From positions 25,036,743 to 25,100,742 of the forward strand of contig CP154956.1 in NCBI GenBank assembly GCA_039621445.1: a stretch of 64,000 nt of DNA, written 5' to 3'. Under the pieces are notes generated by a model. That model was not told the DNA's origin. It worked only from the letters and a program-made list of their open reading frames with translations, and did not search any database. Each line of letters starts with the position of its first letter. Positions within the stretch are counted from its first letter, which is position 1. Positions 1 through 9,310 of this stretch are shown here, piece by piece. The DNA comes from Euglena gracilis (taxonomy: Eukaryota; Euglenida; Euglenophyceae; Euglenales). Position numbers and translations under genes: made by a program.

Positions 1-340
1 ACCAACTTTGGGTGTGCCAAAGGCACGCGGGGTTGGTCAGGCGTATTCGCTGAAAACCCGAGGGGAGAGGTGTGGAAGGGGGGGGGGTAGGCTCCTATCC
101 TGGTCATACCCGGATAGGGCTCCTAGGCGGTCATATCCACACTAGGAAACAAAATCCTACTTATAGAACCGACTGCTGGCGACAGCTTTGCGGGGGTGGG
201 GAGAAAGTAGAGAGGAGAGGGGGGCTGGCTTAGGCCAAAACGGATTTTATGCTGTCTGGCAGCCTTAAGGGCCTTAGGGCTGAAAAGTGACAAGTTGGCC
301 TATTATTACGGCGTGCGCGCTGTGTGCTGTGTGTCACTTA
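1..340 (-). other. 3' noncoding A'-R'-B' module of the giant Ty3-like element
   Basis: Read on the plus strand this holds block B (about 145-174), block R (about 177-262, G/A-rich, ending in CTGTCTGGCAG) and block A (about 263-340, with CTTAAGG and AAGTTGGCCTATTATTACG). The same three blocks occur inverted at 52545-52740 and rearranged at 39751-40109. In the two other copies the module lies upstream of a polypurine tract and an LTR, so here it marks the 3' end of the minus-strand element. Bases 1-36 match 52835-52870 in reverse complement, which puts the missing 3' LTR roughly 280 bp outside the window. Confidence 0.75.
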
Positions 341-615
341 GCGGCTTGACAGGTTTCCCGGCTGCCAAGGTCTTCACAGCGGCAGCTCCTTCACGACGTG
401 ATAAGAGGCGCTTACCTCCTGCAGACGGTTCCGTCCGCACGGCCAATGTTGGAGGGGGGGGGGCTCATGGATGCTTCCATCCAGAGCTCGTTACAGACCT
501 GGGTTCATCCCAAGGTTGCTTGGCGATTTCCGCTATCAGTGTATACTTCTCCAGGGGTGTCCAGGCTCCATGAAGGCGATTACGTTACATGGGGTCTGGT
601 AATGCCGTTTCGGCA
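341..615. other. Hairpin-bearing spacer after the zinc-finger ORF
   Basis: No convincing coding sequence. It corresponds in position to 52341-52545, which carries four successive small hairpins built on GTATTCGC-type centres (for example GTCAGGTATTCGCCTGAC near 52382). Here there are comparable short dyads and a 9-base run of G near 456. Probably 3' untranslated sequence of the giant element. Confidence 0.4.
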
Positions 616-1500
616 TTATATCCTTTCCAACCGCCAGTAATCATGGCGGGAGTCCAGGGGATCTTCCACCAGGACAATTTGGAATTGCTGTGGTGGTTGC
701 CTGTCCACAAGCCAGGTTTCTGGCGATTCGTAGTCGAAATCAGGTGCCACCCAGTCCCGAACCCATCCTTCGGGGACTGTGTGCTTGGTTGCACTCGCTC
801 TTTTCGCGAGGAACCACTGCAGCTTCTCCCAGAACTTCCTCCACCTTGCACAAAAAGTACAAGGAATTTATCAAGTACTCCAACCTCAAGCATGACGACT
901 ACCGCCACACGGGAATGGCCCGTGGGTGGCAGATCGACAGTGGGGCGATCCTCCTCGCTGCTGAGGAAGCAGGGGTAAGATTACCTTACCTCTGGGAGAC
1001 AGCGGACAGGGAAAAGATACTTTTCCGTCTGTTCAAAACCCAGGACCAAAATGGTCGCTGGTGCCTGCCACAATGGCCACCCGAAACCACGGGTTGACCT
1101 GCAAAGACTGGCTTGGGGCCGTATTACGACCCCATACAGTCCGCGCGGAATGTGCACATCACATGCCCATTGACCCCCACCCGGGGAATGCCCCGCAGGT
1201 GTCAGCCAATCACCCACGGATGAACTACTTCATCTGGCCAGCCACTCTGCCCAGTGGCTTATGAGCGTTTGGCACGATTGTGCGAACTGCGCCTTCCGCA
1301 GTTTGCCAGAAAGTACCTCGAAGGCAGTTGGCGCAGAGCAGTGGTACATTGCTACCATCTCGCTCCGTGTAGTGGAAATTGTGCTTGTGGGTCCAACTGT
1401 CCACGCACTTGGCACATACCAAGGCGGCACAGTTGGGACGTATACATCCTTGTGGAACGATTTCCGATCCACAGGATTGCACACGTGGACGAGGGGTAAT
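616..1500 (-). pseudogene. Cys-rich (putative zinc-finger) accessory ORF with an internal inversion
   Basis: This is the broken counterpart of the intact ORF at 51378-52340. On the minus strand 1500-1258 encodes the Cys-rich part, with motifs PNCAALVCAKC and LLCANC. The middle of the protein (HTGMARGWQ ... NHPRMNYFIWPATLP) is instead encoded on the plus strand at about 850-1255. Minus-strand coding then resumes at about 849 with RKFWEKLQWF and runs through LVEDPL and HDYWR to a TAA at 616-618, matching the C-terminus of the intact copy. So one 405-bp segment is flipped in place. A frameshift near 1470 also separates HVC from PNC. Function unknown; the Cys pairs suggest metal binding, which is inference. 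It lies downstream of integrase in a retroelement. Confidence 0.75.
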
Positions 1501-1598
1501 CCCAAGTCAGGTGCACTGTTGTACATCTTGTGGCAGACAGTGCAAAGCCATACAAAACGGTTTTCCGTCGTTCTGTCGACGAGGAATTCCTCGCCGAA

Positions 1599-3290
1599 CT
1601 ATTGGGCCAAAACGCGTGGGGATATGGAACTGTAATAATTGCAGGTCACGTTCTGATCAAAGGACCATTTTCGACCCTGACAGAACAGTGGCTCAATACA
1701 TCGATTGAGACATTGATTTGTCCTCAATTTGTGGTCGATCATCATGTACCTGTTTTTCAGGTCATGAGTCTCAGGATCATCCTGAGTGATCGCGTTCCAG
1801 TCGATAATGACTTCGTCTTCCGAGGGTGTCTCAGCTGTGGAGGCGCGGGATTTTCCCTGCCCCTTTGGCTGAGGTTTCGGCTGTGAGGTTTTCCCATAGC
1901 CGGATGACGCGACGTGCGTGAATCCTTGTCCCGAGGTTGATCCCCGAGAAGAGGATGCAGCACCCTGGCTGCCAGCACCACCACCGCCTTTCGGTGGTGG
2001 CTGGTCACCAGATTTCGGTGTGGGTTTGCAAGGTGCGGCGCCTGGCTTTGATTTGGCCGGGGTCTTCGGGCTTCCGGTTACCGGAGTGTCCGATGGCCGC
2101 CTGTCGGCGTCGCGCTTGCTCGCCCAGGTGCGTGGTGACGCTTGGGACGGGGGTCTTTTCCCCGACACCGAGCGTCGTTGACCTTCAGCAGGGGTTTCCC
2201 GAGCTGAGGGTCGCCCTACACGTTCCTTCGCGGCACCCGTGGGTTTCCCAGGGGTAGCCGTGGGGGACGGTGTGGGTGCAGGTGTGGCCGGCGCACTTCG
2301 CGCTGGTTGAGCCTGTGGTGGAGGCATGGACGTCCGCTCGGCCTGTTTTTCAGGCGCCTGTGTCCGTGTGCCTTGACGCTTCTGTGCAGTGATTGTGGCT
2401 GTGCCCTGAGGTGCGGGTTCATCCTGTGCCTCTGGTGGCACTGCTGGTGCTGGTACAGGTTCATCCTGTACTGGCACGGTGGGTGTTGTCTCCACTGCCA
2501 TTGGTGTCTGTTCGCCTTCCGTTCGTGTCGCTTCCGACACTGGCGGTGGCGCCGCCATTGGGAGAGGTTCATCCTCCACCATGGCTGCAGTGTCAGGTGT
2601 TTCTTCTGCCGGCTGGGCAGTTTCCGCCGCAGCTGCGGAAGAACTGGCCGCAGTGCCACGTGGAGTGACAACTGCGATCAGTGACCGCAAACCACCAAGT
2701 ACGCATCCGCCCAGCGAGGTGCGCCGCTCAGGTCCTTCACCTGAAACAGGCTCCTCCGCTGGCTCCTCTGTCGACGGGATTTCCCCGGAAACAGCGAGCT
2801 TGAGGCGTAATACCTCAGGCGTGTGGGGTACTGTCTCCGGCGGGTTTTCCCGTGGAGATGTTGGTACACTTGTCGTACTCAGTGAGGTGGGTGACAGTGT
2901 TACAGGTGTCATTTCACCTGCCGGCGTTCCTGGGTGCTGGGCAGTTTCTGCCACAGTGTCCAGCATCACGACAGACAGGCTACGGGTTTCCCGTGCCGGA
3001 GGTTCCGCTGGCTGAGGTTCACCCTCGGCCATTGGGACTGTTTCCTCCTCCTCCTCCGCTTCCGGAGGGGATTCGGTTGTCTGTAGCTGAGCTGCAGAGC
3101 GCGGGTCTTTTCCGCTTCTGTAGCATCCCTGTGCATCTGACAGGCGGTAAAAGCTTATACTTTCACTCCTGTCAGAGTTGGGGTATGGGGGTGGCCATGA
3201 CGCTCTTACCAAGCTTCCGGGTAGAGGTTCTGGCTCGTCCTCGTTGATCAAGCAGAGGTCTTCCCACTGCGACCGACGGTTCCAGCCCAT
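1599..3290 (-). CDS. Pro/Thr/Ser-rich accessory ORF of the giant element (563 aa)
   Basis: A long uninterrupted frame lying downstream of integrase in element order. Residues about 60-450 are low-complexity Pro/Thr/Ser/Ala/Glu, with recurrent DEP-containing units (EDEPLP, QDEPVP, QDEPAP) encoded by the 9-mer dyad GGATGAACC. A basic Lys/Pro-rich stretch follows, and the last about 90 residues look more structured (EVIIDWNAITQDDPETHDLK, then a Cys-containing tail). I recognise no enzyme motif. It could be a linker-rich structural or nucleic-acid-binding protein. Composition differs strongly from the pol genes upstream. Coding is supported by length and by neighbouring minus-strand ORFs; function is unassigned. 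Confidence 0.6.
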   Translation of the reverse strand: MGWNRRSQWEDLCLINEDEPEPLPGSLVRASWPPPYPNSDRSESISFYRLSDAQGCYRSGKDPRSAAQLQTTESPPEAEEEEETVPMAEGEPQPAEPPARETRSLSVVMLDTVAETAQHPGTPAGEMTPVTLSPTSLSTTSVPTSPRENPPETVPHTPEVLRLKLAVSGEIPSTEEPAEEPVSGEGPERRTSLGGCVLGGLRSLIAVVTPRGTAASSSAAAAETAQPAEETPDTAAMVEDEPLPMAAPPPVSEATRTEGEQTPMAVETTPTVPVQDEPVPAPAVPPEAQDEPAPQGTATITAQKRQGTRTQAPEKQAERTSMPPPQAQPARSAPATPAPTPSPTATPGKPTGAAKERVGRPSARETPAEGQRRSVSGKRPPSQASPRTWASKRDADRRPSDTPVTGSPKTPAKSKPGAAPCKPTPKSGDQPPPKGGGGAGSQGAASSSRGSTSGQGFTHVASSGYGKTSQPKPQPKGQGKSRASTAETPSEDEVIIDWNAITQDDPETHDLKNRYMMIDHKLRTNQCLNRCIEPLFCQGRKWSFDQNVTCNYYSSISPRVLAQ

Positions 3291-3293
3291 GCC

Positions 3294-3560
3294 TTATTCT
3301 CCTGTGTCTTCCAGGAAAGCAGGTAACGGCAGGGCATAACGAGGCTGACTTACCTCGCGTGCCGCGAAAAAGGCCTTGAAGTCCTCCCAGTTCAGGATAT
3401 TCCTGAACTGTGTGTCGAGGTGCTCCCGGAGACCGATTTCGGCCTCCCGCAAGTTCGGCCGCAGGTTCATCCTGCGTCGGTCTGGGTAATTCGGCCTGGC
3501 GTCCACCTCAATGTATCCCCGAGGTAGCCACTTCCTGTGGATATCCACATCAGTGGTCAT
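3294..3560 (-). CDS. Small hypothetical ORF (88 aa) of the giant element
   Basis: The product begins MTTDVDIHRKWLPRGYIEVD and continues with charged helical-looking sequence (REAEIGLREHLDTQFRNILN). It ends four bases before the 563-aa ORF starts and overlaps the preceding frame by about 10 bases, so it probably belongs to the same polyprotein or operon-like chain of minus-strand frames separated by frameshifts. No family recognised. The ATG is on the minus strand at 3560. Confidence 0.45.
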   Translation of the reverse strand: MTTDVDIHRKWLPRGYIEVDARPNYPDRRRMNLRPNLREAEIGLREHLDTQFRNILNWEDFKAFFAAREVSQPRYALPLPAFLEDTGE

Positions 3561-4369
3561 GAATTCCAGGAAATAGATAAACCCCCAGGACGTAGGTAAT
3601 CCAAGCCCTGTGCCAGTATTGTTGCAGCATAAATATTTTCTGCCGGTGCTGTTTCAGCACCTTTCGGTCTTGCGTTCCGATCTGGGGATTCCGGAACTGA
3701 TGCAGGAGAAATCTCTCGGTTGGCTGGCTGCCGGCATTCTCGGCAGTCAGAGGCGGTTTTCTGCGTTCTCCGAAACCACAGAAGTCAACAATGTGTACTT
3801 CTTTGCAAAACTGGCATTCGAGTTTGTACCGCTGGGGGTACGCGAGGTCGACGTCCAGGACCTTGAACAGCGTGCCATACATGCTGTCCAAGTGGATTTG
3901 GAGATTGCATGTGAACATTACCGCGGCCTGCGCCTGGAGTTTCTCCGGCAGGGGGTAATATTTTCACTGGATTCCCAGTGCTCCGACGGAATACATGTGC
4001 GTGAAGATTTCCTTCAGCTGTGCTACGAACGTTTCGTCGTCGGCACATGTATTCATACAGTCGATGTACGTCAGACCGTTTCGGTCGGTAAAAATGCCGA
4101 AGTTCTGGCAGGGATATCCCAACCAGAACCACAGCTCCCGGACCGAAACCGGACATCCGGTCCAGGACGACTTCATCCGAATGAGGGTATCCCTCAAATG
4201 CATGAAGTTCGGCACTGTAGAAAGATCTTTTGCAGTGATCGTACATACGATTATGCACCACTTCGAGCACCGCTTCCGGTGGTCGGTGGATCACGTTGCC
4301 TGCACGTGTATACTTCTGGAGATCCTCGTCGATTTTCGACCAGATCTCCTCAAGGTAATCGAATACCAC
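3550..4369 (-). pseudogene. Cys-containing accessory ORF, frameshifted
   Basis: Three overlapping minus-strand frames appear to be pieces of one protein. The first contains VFDYLEEIWSKIDEDLQKY. Coding then shifts near 4210 to a frame with WFWLGYPCQNFGIFTDRNG and MNTCADDETFVAQLKEIF, and near 3920 to a frame with MFTCNLQIHLDSMYGTLFK and KLECQFCKEVHIVDFCGFG. The CxxC...C cluster suggests a metal site. The protein is downstream of the Lys/Gly-rich region in the same frame as 4430-5449, separated by a TAA at 4430. Unrecognised family; part of the accessory block of the giant element. Confidence 0.45.
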
Positions 4370-4429
4370 GGCAACGTCATAATCCTTCGTTTTCGAAGGT
4401 TCGGCGGCTTTTCCTCCTTTTCCTGCTGT

Positions 4430-4696
4430 TTATCCGGCAGATTTTCCGCCTTTGCCTGGAGCTGGCCATGCGGCATTTCCGCCTTTGCCAGGTGGGGCTT
4501 TCCCACCTTTCTCCTGGCCTTTTCCTTTCCCCTTACCCTTGCCTTTCCCTTTACTCTTACCCTTCGTGTTAGACAGCCATTCGAATGTCGCCCAGTAATC
4601 CCAGTATTCTGCACCTTCCGCAGTATATACCGGGTAAGTCACGGATTCCGTGCTGGGCGTCCGAGCAAATTCCTGCTCAGCGTCACCACGATTCGA
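4430..4696 (-). CDS. Lys/Gly-repeat linker segment of the accessory protein
   Basis: The frame reads YPVYTAEGAEYWDYWATFEW followed by tandem KGKGKG units and GKGG units. It is in the same frame as the ORF at 4697-5449 (separated only by a TAG at 4697) and as the one at 3785-4369 (separated by a TAA at 4430). The simplest view is a single ORF of roughly 800 codons now carrying two in-frame stops. Lys/Gly-rich tracts of this kind typically bind nucleic acid; that role is inferred. Confidence 0.45.
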   Translation of the reverse strand, partial: SNRGDAEQEFARTPSTESVTYPVYTAEGAEYWDYWATFEWLSNTKGKSKGKGKGKGKGKGQEKGGKAPPGKGGNAAWPAPGKGGKSAG

Positions 4697-5449
4697 CTAA
4701 ACCGGTGCGACCGGGGGTGGTCGGGTTTCCCGACGTGCCCGTTCTGCCGTCACATCTGGCGCTGGCGAAGCTGCCTCGTCAGCATCGACGTACGTCGCCG
4801 CGGGCGGATTTTCCGACCTCGCCGAGCTGCGCTGTGGCTGCGGCGTCAGATTTTCCGGGCCGCGGTCACGCTTGCCGGCGGCAGAGCTTGTGGGTCGTGC
4901 CGATGGCGCTTCCGCCACAGCAAAGTCCTGCTGTCGCGCTGGTTGACTGGATCGTGATGGAGCTGGGACTCCGGTGAGAGCCGCCACAGCAGCATTATAC
5001 TGCTGGCCCTCTTCCATCGTCATTTCCGCCCCGGCAGGGTATCCCTGTCCGGCGGAGACAACGGGTTGACGTGCGATTTGTCTCTGGATTGTCACATTAT
5101 ATTCATACTGTTGACGTTCCTCCTCGGTATCGAACGGCCGACCAGTCCACGGGTTGATGGGTTCATCCCGTACCTGTGGAACCGGTGCCGCACGAGGCGC
5201 TGCCGCGGCTTCCCGCGGACGAGCGCTCCGGGCACTGTCAGACGTCGCGGGAGGGTTTCCCTCCGCGTGGCGTCTTGGCATAGGGTCAGGAATGGTAGGG
5301 TGGGGTTGAGGTGGATACACGTACTGATCTCGTGGCACTGGTGCCTCCTGGGGATAATCCCCAGAGACAGTGTACTGAGACACATGCTCCTGCGCGGGAT
5401 GATCCCGCCGGGGCATGCGCTCAGGGGACCGAAAAAAACTTTCTTTCAC
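4697..5449 (-). CDS. Pro/Arg/Ala-rich accessory ORF segment
   Basis: About 250 codons with a central, better-conserved-looking piece (INPWTGRPFDTEEERQQYEY, then MTMEEGQQYNAAVAALTGVP) flanked by disordered Pro/Arg/Ala sequence. Upstream on the same strand a P/Q-rich frame (5560-6000) links back to the integrase. It terminates at a TAG that is in frame with the following Lys/Gly segment. No recognised domain. Several dyads lie within it, for example gagGGTTTCCCtc at 5251-5263, which contributes Gly-Asn-Pro to the protein. Confidence 0.45.
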   Translation of the reverse strand: MKESFFRSPERMPRRDHPAQEHVSQYTVSGDYPQEAPVPRDQYVYPPQPHPTIPDPMPRRHAEGNPPATSDSARSARPREAAAAPRAAPVPQVRDEPINPWTGRPFDTEEERQQYEYNVTIQRQIARQPVVSAGQGYPAGAEMTMEEGQQYNAAVAALTGVPAPSRSSQPARQQDFAVAEAPSARPTSSAAGKRDRGPENLTPQPQRSSARSENPPAATYVDADEAASPAPDVTAERARRETRPPPVAPV

Positions 5450-5559
5450 ACGTGGGTGTTCACTCCGGACAGGTGCTTCCCCTGTCTGTTCCTCGGATAA
5501 TCCGGGGGAGTGAGCACGAAAATGTGCAGTGTAAGTGCCAACTGGTGGTACTTGCCGTG

Positions 5560-6053
5560 CTACCAGTGGTCATCCCACAACACCTGTGTGAGGTGGTCTG
5601 GTGCCGGGTTTGCGCTCATACGCATCCCCCGGTTCATCGTCTCCGCCGTGCGGTGGATTATCGCACCCGCATACGGTGGGAGGTGACGAGAGCCTGATGG
5701 CTGAGATGGCCGCGCTTCCGCGGGCATCTGGGTCATCCTGCTACTGCTGCTGGCTTCAGGGTTTCCCTGAGCCGCAGTCCGTGCAGGTGGCTGCGTACCG
5801 TATCGATACGCATATTGGTCAGGTTGAAGGTGAGTGGTGGGGTGGTAAGGCGGTCCTCCGCCTGGCTCCCTTCCACCGGGCAGCATGATACCGCCCGGGG
5901 TCGGTACGGTGGGGTGGTTAGGTTGTTGGGTGTGAGGTGGTAAGGGTAACCGCTTGACTATTGTCTGGTAAAAAAAAAAAATACTGCGGAAAGAAAGAAT
6001 GATAAGATTCAATGATAAAAGAAAAGAAAACAACATGGGTTTCCCATGCGTTC
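5560..6053 (-). CDS. P/Q/H-rich ORF fragment after the chromodomain
   Basis: The frame contains RLPLPPHTQQPNHP, GGGPPYHPTTHLQPDQYAYR and PSGSRHLPPYAGAIIHRTAE. The first 25 residues after the upstream start are hydrophobic (LLSLNLIILSFRSIFFFY) and fall on an A/T-rich stretch with an 11-base A/T homopolymer at about 5972, so they may be untranslated. It separates the integrase from the accessory ORFs. No function recognised. Confidence 0.3.
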
Positions 6054-6650
6054 TCAAAAACTTGTCATGGAAACATCAATGTTATGCTTCTTGTTCCACA
6101 GCTTCCAATCTTGCTGGACATACCCAACAAAACTGGTTGCTGGCTCCCAAGTTTCCTCCTCGGGCCCATACCCTTTCCAGCGGACTTTCCAAAGGTGCAT
6201 ACCTTTGTCGATTTTGTGATCGATAATTTTATCGACTACAAAGTCGTCCGTCTCAGGTAATCTGGAACGGGTCTTGATGTGCAAGCACGGGATGGGTTTC
6301 CCATCCGGCGGTGACACGTATGGCTTGAAGTCGTCCATATGAACGTCCTCAACACCATTCGGTAATGCAACCTTGTATCGCCCGCTGGTACCTAGTCTTT
6401 CTAGGATTTCACAGGGGCCGAGCCAAAGGGGGTCCAGCTTGGAAGACTGCCTGCGAGTACCGTTATTCCGCACCCACACGCGGTCACCGGGACTATACAC
6501 GGGTGACTTGAAATTCTGCAAAAACGATTTCCGTTTAGTTGCATGAATATCAGTGACTCGCTTCTGGACTGCGGCACGTAGATTTTCAAACTTCCGCAAA
6601 CCAGGTGTCGCAACTGACACTCGTTCGGGCGGGTCTCTCCGAAGGGACAT
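6054..6650 (-). CDS. Integrase C-terminal domain plus chromodomain
   Basis: An SH3-like integrase tail is visible (SPGDRVWVRNN ... LDPLWLGPCEILERLG ... YKVALPNG), followed by a chromodomain with YVVDKI-like start (FVVDKIIDHKI), LWKVRWKGYGPEEETWEP and a C-terminal helix. The aromatic residues and the WKGYGPEEETWEP core fit the canonical fold, which in chromoviral Ty3/gypsy elements directs insertion to marked chromatin. This frame overlaps the end of the integrase core by about 65 bp in another frame, implying a frameshift, natural or decayed. It ends the classic pol portion of the giant element. Confidence 0.9.
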   Translation of the reverse strand: MSLRRDPPERVSVATPGLRKFENLRAAVQKRVTDIHATKRKSFLQNFKSPVYSPGDRVWVRNNGTRRQSSKLDPLWLGPCEILERLGTSGRYKVALPNGVEDVHMDDFKPYVSPPDGKPIPCLHIKTRSRLPETDDFVVDKIIDHKIDKGMHLWKVRWKGYGPEEETWEPATSFVGYVQQDWKLWNKKHNIDVSMTSF

Positions 6651-8502
6651 CCCATATGGCCGGAGGGTCCCGTCCGAAAACTAATTTATAAGGGGAGTGA
6701 GGTAAAACCAACCCTGGCAGGGAATTGATATAAAATAAATACCATGGTAGCACTGATATCCAGTTGTTGCGCGAGTCAGCCAGTGAAAGGCGAAGCATAT
6801 TCACGACAGATTTCACGGGTGCCTGGGCTCTACCATTGCCTTTGGGTCGATATATAATGGAAACATGTTGCTCAATTCCGAGTAAACCGCACAAACTGGT
6901 GAAAATCCTTGAAGAAATCAAATGGTCTTGATCACTCACAATTTCATTCGGTAAACCCATTAAGCAAATGCATTTCTCCAAAAATATAGTTGCCAAACTT
7001 TGGGCAGTCAACCCTGACTTCTGGCATGGAATGGCTACAATGTACCCACTCAGCCTGCAGACGACAACAAAAACGTAAACGTAAATTTTGTCGTCCGTTC
7101 CTTTGCACGGTTCTAATTCCAGAAAATCCATGCAGAGGGACGTAAAAATGTCAGGGGGTACGGGGAAAAAGTCCATCGTACCAGGGGGGGTGCCTCTGCG
7201 GGGTTTTACCGCTTGACAAATTTGACACCGTTCCGCTATTCGCAAACAACGTGAGTAAAGCTCTTTCTCGCTCAGGGTTGTGCAATAACTGCGGCCCACC
7301 AACGAAAGAAGTTTGGGGGCCCCAGGGTGACCGTGGTTGTGGTAGCACAAAATCACATCATCAACCAGGTCCTGGGGGATACAATATTTGTAACCAGATT
7401 CATTGCGAAAAACCAACCGTAAAGGTGAAAGAGTGTAATTCTCCAGCACTTCGCCATTACGCAGTCTGGAGACAGTGGTGTCATACACCGGATCACGAGT
7501 ATTATCCCATTCGCGAAAGAACAGTGGGGAAGGGGACTCCGTGCGCGTAATACGCCGGGGTCCGGACGTGCTTCCACGTCGGCGCCTTCCGCGCCCTGGT
7601 GCGACTAGGAATAGTTGTGAAACGGGAAAAGAAACCAAAAGATTGTCCGCAGCGTCGTCTCGACGTGTGTATTCGTCAGCTTCCTGACTTCCATGAAAAG
7701 TCGCGTCTCCCTCATCCGGATTCCCAGGGTAATACCCAGGGTCCCGACTGAGCGGATCCGCTACTCTCTGTGTGTGACCAGGTGTATAAATAACCACAAG
7801 GTTGAATTGACTCAAGAACTCATGCCATTTGCATCGCCTTCCGACCGATGACATGGCCTTGTTCAAATCCTCGGTGTACCAGTGTTGGAGACTCTCATGA
7901 TCGGTCTTGACGAGGATCTGGACGAGGCTGCTGCTGGCGACCCAGCTTCGGAATTTCTGGAGTATAAGCATGATTGCGTAGGTTTCCTTCTCGCGTGTAC
8001 TCCACTTGACTTGACCTTTACCGTCGTCGCCCTGTAGCTTTCTGCTGAAGAAAGCCACAGGTCGGAGTTCATTCGCCGCGTTTTGCTGGCTAAGAACTCC
8101 GCCAACAGCGTAATCGCTGCTGTCGACTTCCAGCACATATGGTTTGTACGGGTCCGCAATTTCGAGCACAACATTCTCCAAAAGCAAAACCTTGATTTTC
8201 TCATGGGCCTCGCGCATTTGGTCATCCAAAATGACTTTGGTGTTGTCAAGAGCCCGGTTTTTGAGCTGTTTGGTGAGGGGCACCGCGATTTTCGCGAAGT
8301 CCCTCATATATACCGCGTAGTATTGGGCTAATCCCAAAAATCCTTTGAGGTGAGTAATCGTTTTGATTACCTCAGGGGTCCATTTCTGAATGCCTTCGAG
8401 TTTGCTCGCAGCGGCTTTCCGCTGTCCATTGCTGAGGATGTGTCCGCAAAATTTTATAAGCTCGCGAAAGAAATGCATTTTCGCGCCTTTCGAGAAAAGC
8501 AC
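6586..8502 (-). CDS. Ty3/gypsy RNase H and integrase core (638 aa)
   Basis: Order: RT thumb, RNase H-like domain (YVLEVDSSDYAVGGVLSQ, with KWSTREKETYAI and TDHESLQHW), a His/Cys zinc-binding domain (HNHGHPGAPK ... CQICQAVKPRRG) and the integrase core. The first Asp is in SLCMDFLELEPC and the second in EIVSDQDH. Where the catalytic Glu is expected (usual DGQTER-like motif) the sequence reads NGRAQAPVK, so Glu seems replaced by Gln; strand transfer activity would be lost. It overlaps the RT frame upstream by 130 bp in a different frame. Nearly full length, recently active by appearance but carrying debilitating changes. Confidence 0.9.
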   Translation of the reverse strand: MLFSKGAKMHFFRELIKFCGHILSNGQRKAAASKLEGIQKWTPEVIKTITHLKGFLGLAQYYAVYMRDFAKIAVPLTKQLKNRALDNTKVILDDQMREAHEKIKVLLLENVVLEIADPYKPYVLEVDSSDYAVGGVLSQQNAANELRPVAFFSRKLQGDDGKGQVKWSTREKETYAIMLILQKFRSWVASSSLVQILVKTDHESLQHWYTEDLNKAMSSVGRRCKWHEFLSQFNLVVIYTPGHTQRVADPLSRDPGYYPGNPDEGDATFHGSQEADEYTRRDDAADNLLVSFPVSQLFLVAPGRGRRRRGSTSGPRRITRTESPSPLFFREWDNTRDPVYDTTVSRLRNGEVLENYTLSPLRLVFRNESGYKYCIPQDLVDDVILCYHNHGHPGAPKLLSLVGRSYCTTLSEKELYSRCLRIAERCQICQAVKPRRGTPPGTMDFFPVPPDIFTSLCMDFLELEPCKGTDDKIYVYVFVVVCRLSGYIVAIPCQKSGLTAQSLATIFLEKCICLMGLPNEIVSDQDHLISSRIFTSLCGLLGIEQHVSIIYRPKGNGRAQAPVKSVVNMLRLSLADSRNNWISVLPWYLFYINSLPGLVLPHSPYKLVFGRDPPAIWDVPSERPARTSVSCDTWFAEV

Positions 8503-9310
8503 ATTTTTTTTGGAAAGCGGTTAATACCGCGCAAATATGGTGGAAGTGAGTGTCGAGGATATCCTTGCTCGATTTTGCGGATGGTGGTGGTGTTCCCACC
8601 AGTACATCATCAATGTACACAATGGCAAACGGTAAGTCGCGTAGAACCCATTGAATCATGCGTTGAAACATGGCTGGGCCATTCTTAACACCCATGGGGA
8701 GTACCGTCCATTGGTACACACCCTTGGATGTCACGAATGCCGTGTATGGTTGTGAGTCGGGGTGCAAGTGCATTTGACGAAAACCGTCCTCCAGATCGAA
8801 AATTGACCACAACCGGTTTTCCGAATGTTTGGTGATCAAATCCTCGATCAGGGGGAGCAGGAAGGGATCATCCCTTGTCTGGGAGTTCAGGTACCGGTAA
8901 TCCAGCACCAGTCTCCATTTCTTCTGACCTGATGGGTCTTGGGGTTTAAGAACAACAAATGCCTGGGATGTCCACTCGCTTTTCGTGGGTACAATCCACT
9001 TGCTCCGAATAAGCTTCTCAATCACTTCACTGAGAGCTTGTTCGCGTTCTCCCGAACAACGAAAAAATTTACGGTGCATTGGTTTGGCTCCCTCCTTCAG
9101 CTCGATCTTACAAACACCGAACGGACCGCGTATCGCGGGGTGGATGTCGCACGCGTATACTGGATTTTCCAGCACACCGTGAAATTCGCGGGTGATCCGC
9201 GAACAGAAATCGGCTGATTTAGGATGCTGACCTGCACTCTCGATGACCGCGGAAACCGCCAGGGTATCCCTGGGGCTACCGAGCTTCCTCGGCACCGCGA
9301 ATTCGGACAT
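8372..9310 (-). CDS. Ty3/gypsy reverse transcriptase
   Basis: Canonical RT motifs in order: LVLDYRYLNSQT, DLEDGFRQMHL, VLPMGVKNGPAMFQRM and the catalytic box AIVYIDDVLVG. The frame starts after the methylase-like module and runs into the RNase H frame after a shift near 8450, where 8502-8372 is covered by both frames. Length and spacing match Ty3-type RTs. The fingers domain precedes with the expected acidic N-terminal residues. A dyad ccaGGGTATCCCtgg sits at 9259-9273 inside coding sequence. Confidence 0.92.
   Translation of the reverse strand: MSEFAVPRKLGSPRDTLAVSAVIESAGQHPKSADFCSRITREFHGVLENPVYACDIHPAIRGPFGVCKIELKEGAKPMHRKFFRCSGEREQALSEVIEKLIRSKWIVPTKSEWTSQAFVVLKPQDPSGQKKWRLVLDYRYLNSQTRDDPFLLPLIEDLITKHSENRLWSIFDLEDGFRQMHLHPDSQPYTAFVTSKGVYQWTVLPMGVKNGPAMFQRMIQWVLRDLPFAIVYIDDVLVGTPPPSAKSSKDILDTHFHHICAVLTAFQKKCAFLERRENAFLSRAYKILRTHPQQWTAESRCEQTRRHSEMDP

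Noticed and set aside
1-340. B-R-A block as a DNA-transposon terminal inverted repeat paired with 52545-52740
   Set aside because: Both copies sit at the 3' end of separate giant-family elements in opposite orientation, which explains their inversion.
4430-4699. Stop-codon reassignment, because TAG and TAA are in frame in a good ORF
   Set aside because: Two different stops plus several frameshifts nearby, and other ORFs in the window end normally.
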